The notes under the pieces: generated by a model
What the model saw: only the letters and a program-made list of their open reading frames with translations
What the model was told of the DNA's origin: nothing
Databases searched by the model: none
In this document: one piece after another, positions 1 through 7,869 of the stretch
How the letters are laid out: each line of letters opens with the position of its first letter
Position numbering within the stretch: the stretch's first letter is position 1
Translations under genes and position numbers: made by a program
From: an uncultured candidate division Zixibacteria bacterium
GTDB lineage: Bacteria; Zixibacteria; MSB-5A5; GN15; FEB-12
NCBI GenBank assembly: GCA_913009765.1
Contig: CAJVYT010000029.1
Location: forward strand, 1-20,344
Direction of reading: 5' to 3'
Length of the DNA: 20,344 bases

Positions 1-50
1 TGCATTATTGTTTTTTTTTTTTTTTCTTTTATTATGTGTTTTTTTTTTTT
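1..50. other. Low-complexity T-rich contig end, probable sequencing read-through
   Basis: These bases are almost entirely T, with T runs at about 11-25 and 39-50, and lie directly outside a complete sequencing adapter. Read on the minus strand the order is insert, adapter, then poly-A, which is what Illumina reads give when they run past the end of a short fragment. I treat this as artefact, not genome sequence. Confidence 0.9.
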
Positions 51-108
51 AATGATACGGCGACCACCGAGATCTACACTCTTTCCCTACACGACGCTCT
101 TCCGATCT
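51..108 (+). other. Illumina TruSeq universal (P5) adapter contamination
   Basis: The 58 bases, starting AATGATACGGCGACCACCGA and ending CTCTTCCGATCT, match the Illumina universal adapter as I know it with no mismatch. It was left on the contig end by incomplete trimming. Translated on the minus strand it gives the peptide RSEERRVGKECRSRWSPYH, and on the plus strand a peptide containing MIRRPPRSTLFPYTTLFRS. Both are familiar contaminant peptides in protein databases. Genuine sequence starts at 109. Confidence 0.98.
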
Positions 109-1692
109 AGCGTTTACAATCAGCTCTTCCCGCTCTTTCATTTCAGTTGTGATATACCGCTCACCATTCACCAATGTCTGTTTTCGAATATAATTATCGG
201 GTACTTTTTCAACATGTGATTTTGAAATTTCCAAGTAATACCCAAATACTTTATTATAACCGACTTTTAAATTTGGAATACCGGTACGTTCTCTTTCTTT
301 AGACTGCAGTGAGGCAATAAACTGACGGGCATCTTTAATAGAGTTATTCATCGCATCAAGCTCTTCTGAATACCCATACTTAAAGACAGAGCCTTTATGA
401 GAGACAAGCGGAGGATTCTCAACAAGTGCATTTTCAATTTTCTCAATAATATGAGTAGACACCGGAATATAGGCAGATAGATTCATCAAATGCGGCGAGT
501 GGGCATCTTTCAAAATATTTTTTATATGAGATGCTATAGTTAAGGCATTACTGACAGCTTTCATCTGTCTTGGATTCAGTTTGCCTATACCAAGTCGACC
601 GGAGAGTTTTTCTAAATCAGGAAGGGTCTTTGTTGCTTCATAAATTCTATATGCGAGTTCACGATTTTTGACAAGTTCGGCAACTCCGGTCAGACGAAGT
701 TCTATTTTGGTTTTCAACTTAAACGGACGTAACAACGACTGCTTAAGCCGTCTTGCTCCTGAGGCAGTATTACATTTATTGATAACAGAGAAAAGCGTGT
801 TTTCTTCGGTAGAGTCAGAACTGTTCTTGATAAGTTCTAAGTTGCGGACAGTGCTGTAATCAAGCTGCATAAATTCATTGTTATCATACTTTGATATTTT
901 ATTTATATGAGAAAGTTGGTCACGATAATTTTCTTTGAGATACCTAAAAATTGCCCCTGCCGCCGAAAGAGCAAGTTTGTTTTTGGCAACACCAAAACCT
1001 TCAAGAGTCGTAGTTCCAAAATGACGATTTAAATCAGCTTCAGCATTTTTGGCATCAAAATTCCATTCACCAAAATCGGTAAGAGATCTTTCTATATTAC
1101 GAAGTCCCAATCGGTCAACCAACTCTTCTTTGTTTGAATCAGATGGATATATAATTTCAGACGGTTCAAGCAGCCGCATTTTTTCTAAAATCTCAAGTTG
1201 GTCTCCCTCGTCACATATAAACGAACCGGTTGATATATCAAGAGCCGCCATCCCCATTTTCTTATGACCATTTTCAATGAGAGCCGCCAAACATATCGAA
1301 TTTGACTCATTATCGGGAGTATCTATTGTTGCTGTCCCTGGGGTTAGAATTTCAACAATATCACGCTTGACAATTCCTTTGGCAGTTTTAGGGTCTTCGA
1401 CTTGTTCGACAACAACAACTTTTTCACCGGCAGCAAGAAGTTTGGCAAGATATTTATCGGCAGAATGATACGGCATTCCGGCAAGAGGTATCGCTCCTTC
1501 GGCACCTGAGGACCGAGATGTAAGAGTAATACCTAAAATGGGAGCTGCTTTAATCGCATCATCACCAAACATTTCATAAAAATCACCCATTCTGAAAAAC
1601 AGAATTTTATCGGGATGTTTTTCTTTCACCGCATAAAACTGCTTCATAAGTGGCGTGACTGATTTAGTTTTCTTTTTTACTTCTTCACTCAT
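109..1692 (-). CDS. mutS: DNA mismatch repair protein MutS, N-terminal part (truncated by contig end)
   Basis: MutS binds mismatched DNA and uses ATP to recruit MutL in methyl-independent or methyl-directed mismatch repair. Exactly 528 genuine codons are present. The mismatch-reading motif GDFYEMFG (Phe38, Glu40) sits at about residues 36-43, followed by the connector and lever regions and, near residue 500, a stretch (FGYYLEISKSHV, then YIRKQTLVNGERYIT) typical of the clamp/core region. MutS is usually about 850-900 residues, so the ATPase domain with its Walker motifs and the dimerising helix-turn-helix are missing because the contig ends, not because the gene is broken. The frame continues 19 codons into adapter, and these should be removed. 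The ATG overlaps the TGA of the upstream SPOR gene by four bases (ATGA). No strong Shine-Dalgarno is seen, so translation is probably coupled. Confidence 0.97.
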
Positions 1693-2687
1693 CGAGCAAT
1701 AACCTGAAAGACTTCATTATGTTTTGATTCGAGAGTTTCTTTGAATGTATAGGCAGAATTATATGTTGTAAAATGCCCAACAAACACAACGTAATATTTT
1801 TTATCTGATATTTTTTTTGTATTTATATCTATTTTTTTATTATAGGTTTTAAAAGATTTAGAGAATTTTTTCGCATTAGAATGTGAAGCAAAGACACCTA
1901 CCTGCACTGAATAGTACGTGTCAGTTAATTGTTCCGCTTTGTTGTCATTGTCACTTGAAGTTGCCATCCCGCTCATTTTATCGATAGTAGCATCCAATCC
2001 AATTGAATGCGGAAAACCGTCACGCTGAATATTGTAATAAAACACTGCATCGTCTGTATTTTTATTCTGAATTGCTGTAGATGCCAAGGCATAAAGAGCC
2101 ATTGGTACTCCCGGACCGGACTTCTCTCTTGCAAGTGAACGTAAAATTTTATGTGCAGCTACATTTTTGTTGTATCTACGCATAACACGTGCTTTATCAA
2201 TTAACCCGTATTGATATTTATCACCTTTTGAATATTCCATAAGGTATCTGTCTATATCTTTAATAGCAGAGTTATAATTCTTTTTATTCTCTTCAAAGGC
2301 TACTCGAAGACGAAACATATCACTTCGGTATTTACCATTTTCCCAATGAAGTAAATATACATCGACTGTTTTTTTGAGCAGTCGACTATCACCTTTTATA
2401 AAATAATAATGAGCAAGCCGATGATATATTTCTTGACGAAATGATGCTGAAACCGAAGCCCGTAATGCAGCCTCCATTAGCTGTGCCGATTTATCCGCTG
2501 ATTCTTCAAGCATACTTAAAAAATAAAGATCATCACCATCTCGATTCACGGCTGAAGAACGAAGCGAAAGCGAGTCCTTTGCTTCATCTAATTTACCTTT
2601 TTTAATTAAAGAATAAATATTATCAGCAGAGACAGAAAAGCAGCAGACATATAAGATTAGAAATGCAAGAAAGAGAATTTTTTTCAT
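1689..2687 (-). CDS. Secreted TPR protein with C-terminal SPOR domain
   Basis: A predicted 332-residue envelope protein. The chosen ATG (2687) begins MKKILFLAFLILYVCCFSVSA, a clear signal peptide. A longer frame to 2768 would put 27 extra residues in front and overlap the upstream lapB-like gene, so I reject that start. Residues about 25-240 are helical with tetratricopeptide-like spacing. The last 78 residues (about 255-332: YYSVQVGVFASHSNAKKF ... YYVVFVGHFTTYNSA) match the SPOR fold. SPOR domains bind peptidoglycan lacking stem peptides, often at division sites, so a cell-wall or division role is likely but not shown. The gene starts 19 bases after the lapB-like stop and its TGA overlaps the mutS start, so it sits inside one operon. 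The exact function is unknown. Confidence 0.85.
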   Translation of the reverse strand: MKKILFLAFLILYVCCFSVSADNIYSLIKKGKLDEAKDSLSLRSSAVNRDGDDLYFLSMLEESADKSAQLMEAALRASVSASFRQEIYHRLAHYYFIKGDSRLLKKTVDVYLLHWENGKYRSDMFRLRVAFEENKKNYNSAIKDIDRYLMEYSKGDKYQYGLIDKARVMRRYNKNVAAHKILRSLAREKSGPGVPMALYALASTAIQNKNTDDAVFYYNIQRDGFPHSIGLDATIDKMSGMATSSDNDNKAEQLTDTYYSVQVGVFASHSNAKKFSKSFKTYNKKIDINTKKISDKKYYVVFVGHFTTYNSAYTFKETLESKHNEVFQVIAR

Positions 2688-2706
2688 CTGAAGATTTCTA
2701 AAAAAA

Positions 2707-3789
2707 TCACATAACCTTTGATTTAGATTTTTTGAAGGCACCGGTTGTTTTATGTAATTTTTGATCAATTGTTTTTAAGAGTTGTTCTATTTTCTTACTG
2801 TTATTATTAAAAAGATAAATTCTGACCAATTCAATAACCGATTTTATATCATCGGGATAATCTTCAATTATTGATACAAGAATTTCTTCTGCCAAATCAG
2901 TATCACCCTTTTTCTCATAAAACTCAGCAAGACACAATCGAGCGGTCAAATTTTTAGGAGAGTGAGCTAAAATATTTTCACAAATCTTATTTATTTCACC
3001 ATATCGTCCAAGATCAAAAAGAACTTTTTTTAATCGTTCAATAACCTGATGACCTTGGTTGGGAACATTGCTAATCATTTTATTCCAAAAATTAAGAGCA
3101 TCCTCAAACCGTTCTTCTTCTTGATACGAATCACCGATAGCTAAATAAGCATCAACATATTGCGGATCAAAACCAAGTGCTTCTTTAAACAAAACTCGTG
3201 CTTTATGATACTCACGTTTTTTAAACAGTTGTTCACCTTTTTTATACTTAAATGCAGCCAATGGTTTTTTGGATTTATTTTCCTCTATCTTTAAAAGTCG
3301 TACAGCTGTTTCGTACGCTTCATCCCATTTTGCCTGTTCTTTTTGCAGCTCAAGAAGTTTTATTAAAGCCCATCTATGTTTTGGTTTTACTTCTACCAGT
3401 TCTCGCAGAGCCGCTTCGGCGGTATCAAATTCTTTTAAGTCAATATAGTCCAAATATAATTGTTTTAATATCTCAACTTTTATATCTGCAGAAAGAGAAT
3501 TTCTCAAAGTTAAATCTTTGTGAACCTGCAGAGCCTGGCTTGGTTTGTTATTCTCTCTAAGAATTATGCCAAGTCGTATATAGGCATCAATATTTGTCGA
3601 ATCGTCAGCAACAACCTCTCGAAGCTTGCTAAACGCTTTTTCCTGATGACCGTCAAGTAAATCTTTTAACGCTTCCATATAAAGGTCGGATGAAGTTTGA
3701 GATTGATGAGCTACATAACGTTCATACAAGTAGTACAGTACCATTGTAACAAGCAGAAGAAATGAAAACATAAGGATATATTCAGTCAT
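2707..3789 (-). CDS. lapB: LapB (YciM)-like membrane-anchored TPR protein lacking the rubredoxin domain
   Basis: In Escherichia coli LapB is an inner-membrane TPR protein that controls lipopolysaccharide synthesis through FtsH-dependent turnover of LpxC. This 360-residue protein has one N-terminal membrane segment (about residues 5-25) and then TPRs over most of its length. Residues about 65-165 resemble E. coli LapB in the order of motifs (for example IDAYIRLGIILRENNKPSQA and AEAALRELVE). The C-terminal CxxC...CxxC rubredoxin-like module of E. coli LapB is absent: the end is KKSKSKVM and the only cysteines, in ICENIL and RLCLAE, are not paired. The LapA-like gene lies directly upstream. I chose ATG 3789, which shares its A with the lapA stop (TGATG) and has GGAGA six bases upstream. 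GTG at 3792 would be too close to that site. The family call is good; the LPS-control role is inferred. Confidence 0.8.
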   Translation of the reverse strand: MTEYILMFSFLLLVTMVLYYLYERYVAHQSQTSSDLYMEALKDLLDGHQEKAFSKLREVVADDSTNIDAYIRLGIILRENNKPSQALQVHKDLTLRNSLSADIKVEILKQLYLDYIDLKEFDTAEAALRELVEVKPKHRWALIKLLELQKEQAKWDEAYETAVRLLKIEENKSKKPLAAFKYKKGEQLFKKREYHKARVLFKEALGFDPQYVDAYLAIGDSYQEEERFEDALNFWNKMISNVPNQGHQVIERLKKVLFDLGRYGEINKICENILAHSPKNLTARLCLAEFYEKKGDTDLAEEILVSIIEDYPDDIKSVIELVRIYLFNNNSKKIEQLLKTIDQKLHKTTGAFKKSKSKVM

Positions 3790-4154
3790 CACTTATCTCC
3801 GCTTTCAAATGGTGATTTTATATTTTCGTCATGACTTTTGTCTTTAATCAAATTGATAGATTCTTCAATCGGACGGTTCCGCAAGATTGACACCTCGCTT
3901 TCTAAAGCAGATGTACGTTTGTTAGACGTGCGAAGCTGAACCGACAGCTTAATATATACTGAAATAAACAGAACAAGCGAGACTAACATTCCGGCAACAA
4001 AAGACCAAAAGACAACAGTAACCAGCGGCACTTCAACATATTTTACATAAATCAAATCAACGCTTACAAGTTGGTTTGTATTGAGGTTAAAGGATGCAAA
4101 AGCAATAACCGCAATAACAATTATTACGATTAGAACTGCTCTAATTACCCACAT
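3789..4154 (-). CDS. lapA: LapA-domain inner-membrane protein
   Basis: A 121-residue protein with two membrane segments (about residues 3-22 and 42-68) separated by a short loop containing LNTNQLVSVDLIYV, followed by a cytoplasmic coiled-coil-like tail (about 70-95, SVQLRTSNKRTSALESEVSI). This layout and size fit the LapA (DUF1049) family, whose E. coli member partners LapB in lipopolysaccharide assembly. The following gene is a LapB homologue, which strengthens the call. The start has a good ribosome site (GGGAG, about six bases before ATG). Its TGA overlaps the lapB start by one base, indicating translational coupling. It is the first gene of the lapA-lapB-SPOR-mutS cluster. Confidence 0.85.
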   Translation of the reverse strand: MWVIRAVLIVIIVIAVIAFASFNLNTNQLVSVDLIYVKYVEVPLVTVVFWSFVAGMLVSLVLFISVYIKLSVQLRTSNKRTSALESEVSILRNRPIEESINLIKDKSHDENIKSPFESGDK

Positions 4155-4170
4155 AAAAACTCCCGTTCTG

Positions 4171-4199
4171 ATTTAAACATATCAACTTAATTCACTCAA
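4171..4199 (-). promoter_or_regulatory. Possible weak sigma70-like promoter for lapA cluster
   Basis: On the minus strand TTGAGT (4194-4199) and TTAAAT (4171-4176) are separated by 17 bases, upstream of the lapA ATG at 4154. Each hexamer matches the consensus at four of six positions. The 84-base gap between the preceding gene and lapA has no other use that I can see. In such AT-rich sequence matches of this quality arise by chance. Confidence 0.25.
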
Positions 4200-4238
4200 C
4201 TCATTTACCGCTTATAAGTTATAAAGAGTCATCACATT

Positions 4239-4916
4239 CTAATTTAATTTTATTGATTTAATAATTTTCATCGCATCGTCAAATATAGACTGGAAATAAT
4301 TCCATTCAGAAATAACATGAAATAAAATCAATTTATCACCATTTTTAACAACAGCAATAGCACCGCCATAACTGCCTTTTACTCGTTTGCCACCTAAAGA
4401 AGAAGCAGATACTGACACTTCATTGGTATATTTTACTTGTCCTGTCCAGTAATAACCAGTTCCACCTTCAAGTTTTAGATTTTTACTCTTTCTCGACACC
4501 AATTTTTCAGGAACAAATCCGGTGCTTTTTCTCATATTTAGAATTTCACATTCTTTGAGAACTTCTTTTTTAGCTTTAGATTTGTATGTAGGGCTTATCA
4601 GTGAATCAACAAATGCCTTTGGAGCAAGTTTTGATTCAACAACATAGACAACCATTCTTGGAATTTTAGTATAATCCGGTGCTGAAGAATATTCCGGCGG
4701 AATAGCATAATCTACTTTGGTTAACACAAAACGAAAGTCCGATTTATTTTTTTTAATTTTATATTTCCACTCATTGTTTAAAGTAAGTGAAAAATTAAAT
4801 TTTTTATCGGTATAAACATAATCTGCCACAGAGCCGGCTTTATCCTTTTTTCTTGCCGCAAAAACCGATGGGACGGTAATTATGGCTATCATACATAACA
4901 ATAACAACTTACGCAT
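4239..4916 (-). CDS. Secreted protein of unknown function
   Basis: A 225-residue protein that I do not recognise. It starts with a clear signal peptide (MRKLLLLCMIAIITVPSVFA, cut probably after residue 20) and has no other membrane segment and no lipobox cysteine, so it is probably periplasmic or exported. The mature part opens with YVYTDKKFNFSLTLNNEWKY and closes with FQSIFDDAMKIIKSIKLN. A hydrophobic start followed by an N-x-W motif and a final helix of the 'IIKSI' kind recalls small PsbP/DUF1795-like folds, but this is a loose resemblance. The middle is rich in lysine. A strong ribosome site (GAGGAG, seven bases before ATG) and a candidate promoter precede it, and 84 bases separate it from lapA, so it is probably transcribed on its own or co-transcribed into lapA. 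Confidence 0.8.
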   Translation of the reverse strand: MRKLLLLCMIAIITVPSVFAARKKDKAGSVADYVYTDKKFNFSLTLNNEWKYKIKKNKSDFRFVLTKVDYAIPPEYSSAPDYTKIPRMVVYVVESKLAPKAFVDSLISPTYKSKAKKEVLKECEILNMRKSTGFVPEKLVSRKSKNLKLEGGTGYYWTGQVKYTNEVSVSASSLGGKRVKGSYGGAIAVVKNGDKLILFHVISEWNYFQSIFDDAMKIIKSIKLN

Positions 4917-4966
4917 TGCAATCTCCTCTTTTCATACCTTTACATTCTCAAACCATCAATGTAATT

Positions 4967-4994
4967 ATTATACACAAACAGACATGAGATTCAA
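4967..4994 (-). promoter_or_regulatory. Candidate sigma70-like promoter for the 4239-4916 gene
   Basis: The minus strand has a perfect TATAAT at 4967-4972 and TTGAAT at 4989-4994 with a 16-base spacer. Transcription would start near 4960, leaving about 45 bases before the ATG at 4916 and its GAGGAG site. The weak terminator at 5021-5042 lies just upstream, consistent with a new transcription unit beginning here. Confidence 0.45.
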
Positions 4995-5020
4995 CAATAA
5001 ATTAAATAATTTTTATTGAG

Positions 5021-5042
5021 AAAAACAACTGATTTATCAGCT
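5021..5042 (-). terminator. Weak intrinsic terminator after the polysaccharide operon
   Basis: About 40 bases after the deacetylase stop, the minus strand reads AGCTGA-TAAA-TCAGTT, a six-pair stem with one G-T pair and a four-base loop (5027-5042), followed by GTTTTT (5021-5026). The stem is short and AT-rich, so termination may be partial. Its place between the operon end and the next promoter fits. Confidence 0.35.
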
Positions 5043-5080
5043 TATCTTAGTAATTATTATGAAAGAATCTGAAAATGATA

Positions 5081-5947
5081 TTATTTAAAACCGATTTTAT
5101 TTCTTCTAAACAGCCCTAAATAATCAGCCATACTGGTAAAATTGAAATCTTTCAGCAACTTTTCTACTTTATGAGTCAGAAGTTCGGTTGAACTATATGT
5201 TCTAAATCGTTGTAAAGCTGATAGACCCTCAATTTTTGGAAGATTAGGGTTCACCTCCCAAGGATGGATATAAAAAATGGCAGGTTGTTGTGATTTATTG
5301 AGTGATTTAACTACCATTTTTGAATACCAATATGGTGAATGACGAAAATAGCCGCCGCCTGCTACCGGAACATTTTTCCCAAAAAGTGAATACGTTGTAG
5401 CCGGAAGTTCGACTAAAGTTTTCCCGTTTTCAAACTGCATTTTAAAATCTCTGCGGGGACCATCCGCCCATCCATAAATATCATGTTTGATTGGAAACAC
5501 AGAACTATCATACAAAAAACCTAAATCAGCAAGAATTTCAAACGCCCAAGAGTTCATATTGTTTATTGACCAGCTAGGAGCTCTATACCCAAATGGTGCA
5601 TGCCCGATAGCTTTCATAAGAGCAGAAATAGCCTGTTTGGTATCTTTTATAAATTCCTCTTTTGACAACTGGTCTACTCGCTGATGATAAAAACTATGAC
5701 AAGCTATTTCATGTCCGGCATAAGAAATTTCCTGAATCAATTCAGGATACTTGTCAGCAACCCAGCCTAAAACAAACCACGTCGCTTTTACATCATGCCT
5801 ATTTAAAATTTCAAGAAGAATAAGAGAATCATCGACAACAGTTGAACTAAGTTTCTCCCATTCTTTTTTTGTATAACGGTTAGACAGTATTTCAACTACA
5901 AACCATTCTTCTAAATCAACAGTAAATATATTCTTAAAAGACGACAT
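5081..5947 (-). CDS. Polysaccharide deacetylase, DUF3473 (PEP-CTERM/XrtA-locus) subfamily
   Basis: A 288-residue NodB-fold enzyme, expected to remove acetyl groups from amino sugars in an exported or surface polysaccharide. The motifs are in order: FTVDLEEW (residues 8-15) with the catalytic and metal-binding acids, HSFYH (84-88) with the metal histidines, FGYRAPSWS (119-127), DSSVFP (147-152), AGGGYFR (196-202) and FYIHPWE (225-231) with the late catalytic histidine. The GGGYFR and HPWE blocks are typical of the subfamily found in exosortase-linked polysaccharide loci. No signal peptide is seen, as is common in this group, so the enzyme may act in the cytoplasm. It lies 32 bases after the tyrosine kinase gene and is the last gene of the operon. 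The ribosome site is weak. Confidence 0.9.
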   Translation of the reverse strand: MSSFKNIFTVDLEEWFVVEILSNRYTKKEWEKLSSTVVDDSLILLEILNRHDVKATWFVLGWVADKYPELIQEISYAGHEIACHSFYHQRVDQLSKEEFIKDTKQAISALMKAIGHAPFGYRAPSWSINNMNSWAFEILADLGFLYDSSVFPIKHDIYGWADGPRRDFKMQFENGKTLVELPATTYSLFGKNVPVAGGGYFRHSPYWYSKMVVKSLNKSQQPAIFYIHPWEVNPNLPKIEGLSALQRFRTYSSTELLTHKVEKLLKDFNFTSMADYLGLFRRNKIGFK

Positions 5948-5979
5948 TTAACATTTTCTACAAAAGAAACAGAGAATCT

Positions 5980-6738
5980 TTATTTATTCTTTCGTTCCTG
6001 CAGTTTTTTAAGTTGAACTTGATTTTTGCGAGTTTTTTTTTGATCATTTTTATATTCATAGTGATAATAACCATAATCATAATAATACGGCAACGAGTGA
6101 TTCATATTATTAAATGTCACTCCAATTAAGTTATTCTGTTTAGGATTCAATATCTCAACAGCTCTGCGAACAACCTCTTTTTGAGTTGCTCCCGCTTTCA
6201 CAACCATAATAATTCCGTCTACTTTTGATGCTAATAACATCGGGTCAGAAACAGGAAGCAATGGTGCGGCATCTATAACAATAAAATCATAGTAAAACTT
6301 TAATTCTTCAAACAATGTCCCTAAGGCATCGGCATCAAAAATCTGCGAAGGATTTTCGCAATACCCGCCTGCTGTTAAAATATCCAGTTTATCAATAGAA
6401 GTAGTCGAAATAGCATCACGGGGATTATATCCGTCTTCTAATATCTCCTTGAGTCCTGCTTTTGGCTGTAACTGAAATATCTTATGTATTGTCGGACGAC
6501 GAATATCAGTATCGATAATAAGAGTCTTCATCCCTTTTTTAACCGCAGCCGTTATTGCTAAAAAGGAACAGACGGTTGACTTCCCTTCTGAAAGCATTGC
6601 GGAAGTAAACATAATTGTTTTAAGTTCACCTACTTTTTCTCTGTTGTTTATCTCATATAAAAGTCTTCGAAACTCGGTGACATATGGTGCTTCGATGTCA
6701 TAAAAGTCTAAAATTGAACTATGTTTTTTGGGTGACAT
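5980..6738 (-). CDS. CpsD/CapB-type bacterial tyrosine autokinase
   Basis: A 252-residue cytoplasmic BY-kinase that should autophosphorylate on C-terminal tyrosines and control polymerisation or export of polysaccharide together with a Wzz-type membrane protein. Walker A is AMLSEGKST (47-55), Walker A' is LIIDTDIRRP (73-82) and Walker B is FIVIDAAP (152-159). The C-terminal tyrosine cluster YYYDYGYYHYEY (218-229) holds eight tyrosines. It is followed by a lysine-rich tail. The kinase is a separate protein from the chain-length protein encoded at 7870-9369, as in many Gram-positive and XrtA-type loci, whereas E. coli Wzc joins the two. The gene starts 11 bases after the TPR gene, with an AGGAA site overlapping that gene's stop. 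No matching tyrosine phosphatase gene is in the window. Confidence 0.93.
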   Translation of the reverse strand: MSPKKHSSILDFYDIEAPYVTEFRRLLYEINNREKVGELKTIMFTSAMLSEGKSTVCSFLAITAAVKKGMKTLIIDTDIRRPTIHKIFQLQPKAGLKEILEDGYNPRDAISTTSIDKLDILTAGGYCENPSQIFDADALGTLFEELKFYYDFIVIDAAPLLPVSDPMLLASKVDGIIMVVKAGATQKEVVRRAVEILNPKQNNLIGVTFNNMNHSLPYYYDYGYYHYEYKNDQKKTRKNQVQLKKLQERKNK

Positions 6739-6749
6739 GCAACCGGTTC

Positions 6750-7865
6750 CTAATCTGTTATTTTCTTCATGACATGTTCAATAGCATCATACGCATGTTC
6801 AGCTTCTTTGATATGTTCCTGAATATGAGTTAATGACGTATTGATACTGATAGTTTTCTTATATTGTTCTATCCCTTTTTGCCAATTCATTCGTGCATGG
6901 CTCAAATAACATTTTGCCTGTTCCGCATATAAGTCAACATAAGTTGGATTTTTCTCAATTTCATTTTCTAAAAATTCTATTCGTTCAACAACAGATTCTT
7001 CAGTTATCCAATTTGGATGTATGACATATTTCATATAATATGAAGCTGATTTGTTGTAGTTTTGTTCTTTTTTATTCTCACGTACACGTTTGAAAAGTTG
7101 GAACGACTCATTGATTTTCTGCTCTTTGAGAACTGCCAGTCCTTTTTCAAAATCACTGGTTTGATAGTCTGAATTTATAATAGCTGCTTTTGTAAAATAA
7201 TCGTATGCTTTACTCATGAAATCTTTAAAAAGATTAGTGTCTTGTTTTGCTATTGCATTCATAAGAAGTGTCAGTCCATAGTTAAAATATGCATCGCTGT
7301 AATAAAGATTTATATCAATCGCTCTTTCAAATTCCATTATAGCATTTTTATATTTTCCACAAGTGAGAAAAACTTCACCAAGATTATTGCGGTAATCAGC
7401 ATAATCAGGTCTTAGTTCTATTGCTTTTTGTGATGCTTCTAATGCAGTATCAATATTTCCTAATGCAAGTTCCACAAGACCTAAATAATTGTAAGCCTCA
7501 TGATAATTTGGATCAAGTGCTAATGTTTGTTTGAGTAGATTTTTGGACTCACTATATAAATGCTTATAATAAAACGCTAACGCTAAATGGCTAATTGTTT
7601 CAGGTTTTGCTGAATCAAGCGTAGACTTTATTGTACACAACAGCGTTTCCAGTTCATGTTTTTTTTCGCCATGAGTATTCTGGACAAGTATCATAATTTC
7701 TTCCGGTTTAATTCTCTCAGGATGCGGAAACTGTATTGTGTCAGTTAGAATTCCGTCAACAAATACCTCAGTAGCAACTAAACCGAGACTGACATCGTTT
7801 GTTGTTTGAATTATATATTCTTTGTTATTTTCAACAAGTTTGCTATTTAATCTGTAAGTTTCCAT
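6750..7865 (-). CDS. Cytoplasmic TPR protein of the polysaccharide operon
   Basis: A 371-residue protein without signal peptide or membrane segment. The first 85 residues or so (METYRLNSKLVENNKEYI ... PHPERIKPEEIMILVQNTHG) look beta-rich and I cannot name that domain. Residues about 95-370 are TPRs, clearest around LDPNYHEAYNYLGLVELALG, LRPDYADYRNNLGEVFLTCG and INLYYSDAYFNYGLTLLM. TPR modules bind other proteins, so it may be a scaffold for the kinase or export machinery. It lies four bases after the Wzz-like gene and eleven before the kinase. I chose ATG 7865, with GGTGA just upstream. The longer frame to 7895 begins with TTG and would overlap the Wzz-like gene by 26 bases. The function is not known. 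Confidence 0.8.
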   Translation of the reverse strand: METYRLNSKLVENNKEYIIQTTNDVSLGLVATEVFVDGILTDTIQFPHPERIKPEEIMILVQNTHGEKKHELETLLCTIKSTLDSAKPETISHLALAFYYKHLYSESKNLLKQTLALDPNYHEAYNYLGLVELALGNIDTALEASQKAIELRPDYADYRNNLGEVFLTCGKYKNAIMEFERAIDINLYYSDAYFNYGLTLLMNAIAKQDTNLFKDFMSKAYDYFTKAAIINSDYQTSDFEKGLAVLKEQKINESFQLFKRVRENKKEQNYNKSASYYMKYVIHPNWITEESVVERIEFLENEIEKNPTYVDLYAEQAKCYLSHARMNWQKGIEQYKKTISINTSLTHIQEHIKEAEHAYDAIEHVMKKITD

Positions 7866-7869
7866 ATTT

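Noticed and set aside
34..219. Plus-strand open frame of 61 codons at the contig end
   Set aside because: Its first part is the translated adapter and T-run, and the rest is antisense to mutS.
2701..2740. Lost rubredoxin domain of the LapB-like protein in another frame
   Set aside because: The alternative frames after and around the stop show no CxxC pair, so a simple frameshift does not explain the missing domain.
2688..2768. 27-residue N-terminal extension of the SPOR protein
   Set aside because: It would hide a clean signal peptide and overlap the lapB-like gene by about 60 bases; the ATG at 2687 explains both signal and spacing.
4216..4228. Inverted repeat around TTATAA-C/G-TTATAA upstream of lapA
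   Set aside because: It consists only of A/T pairs with a one-base loop and no T tract, so it is not convincing as terminator or operator.
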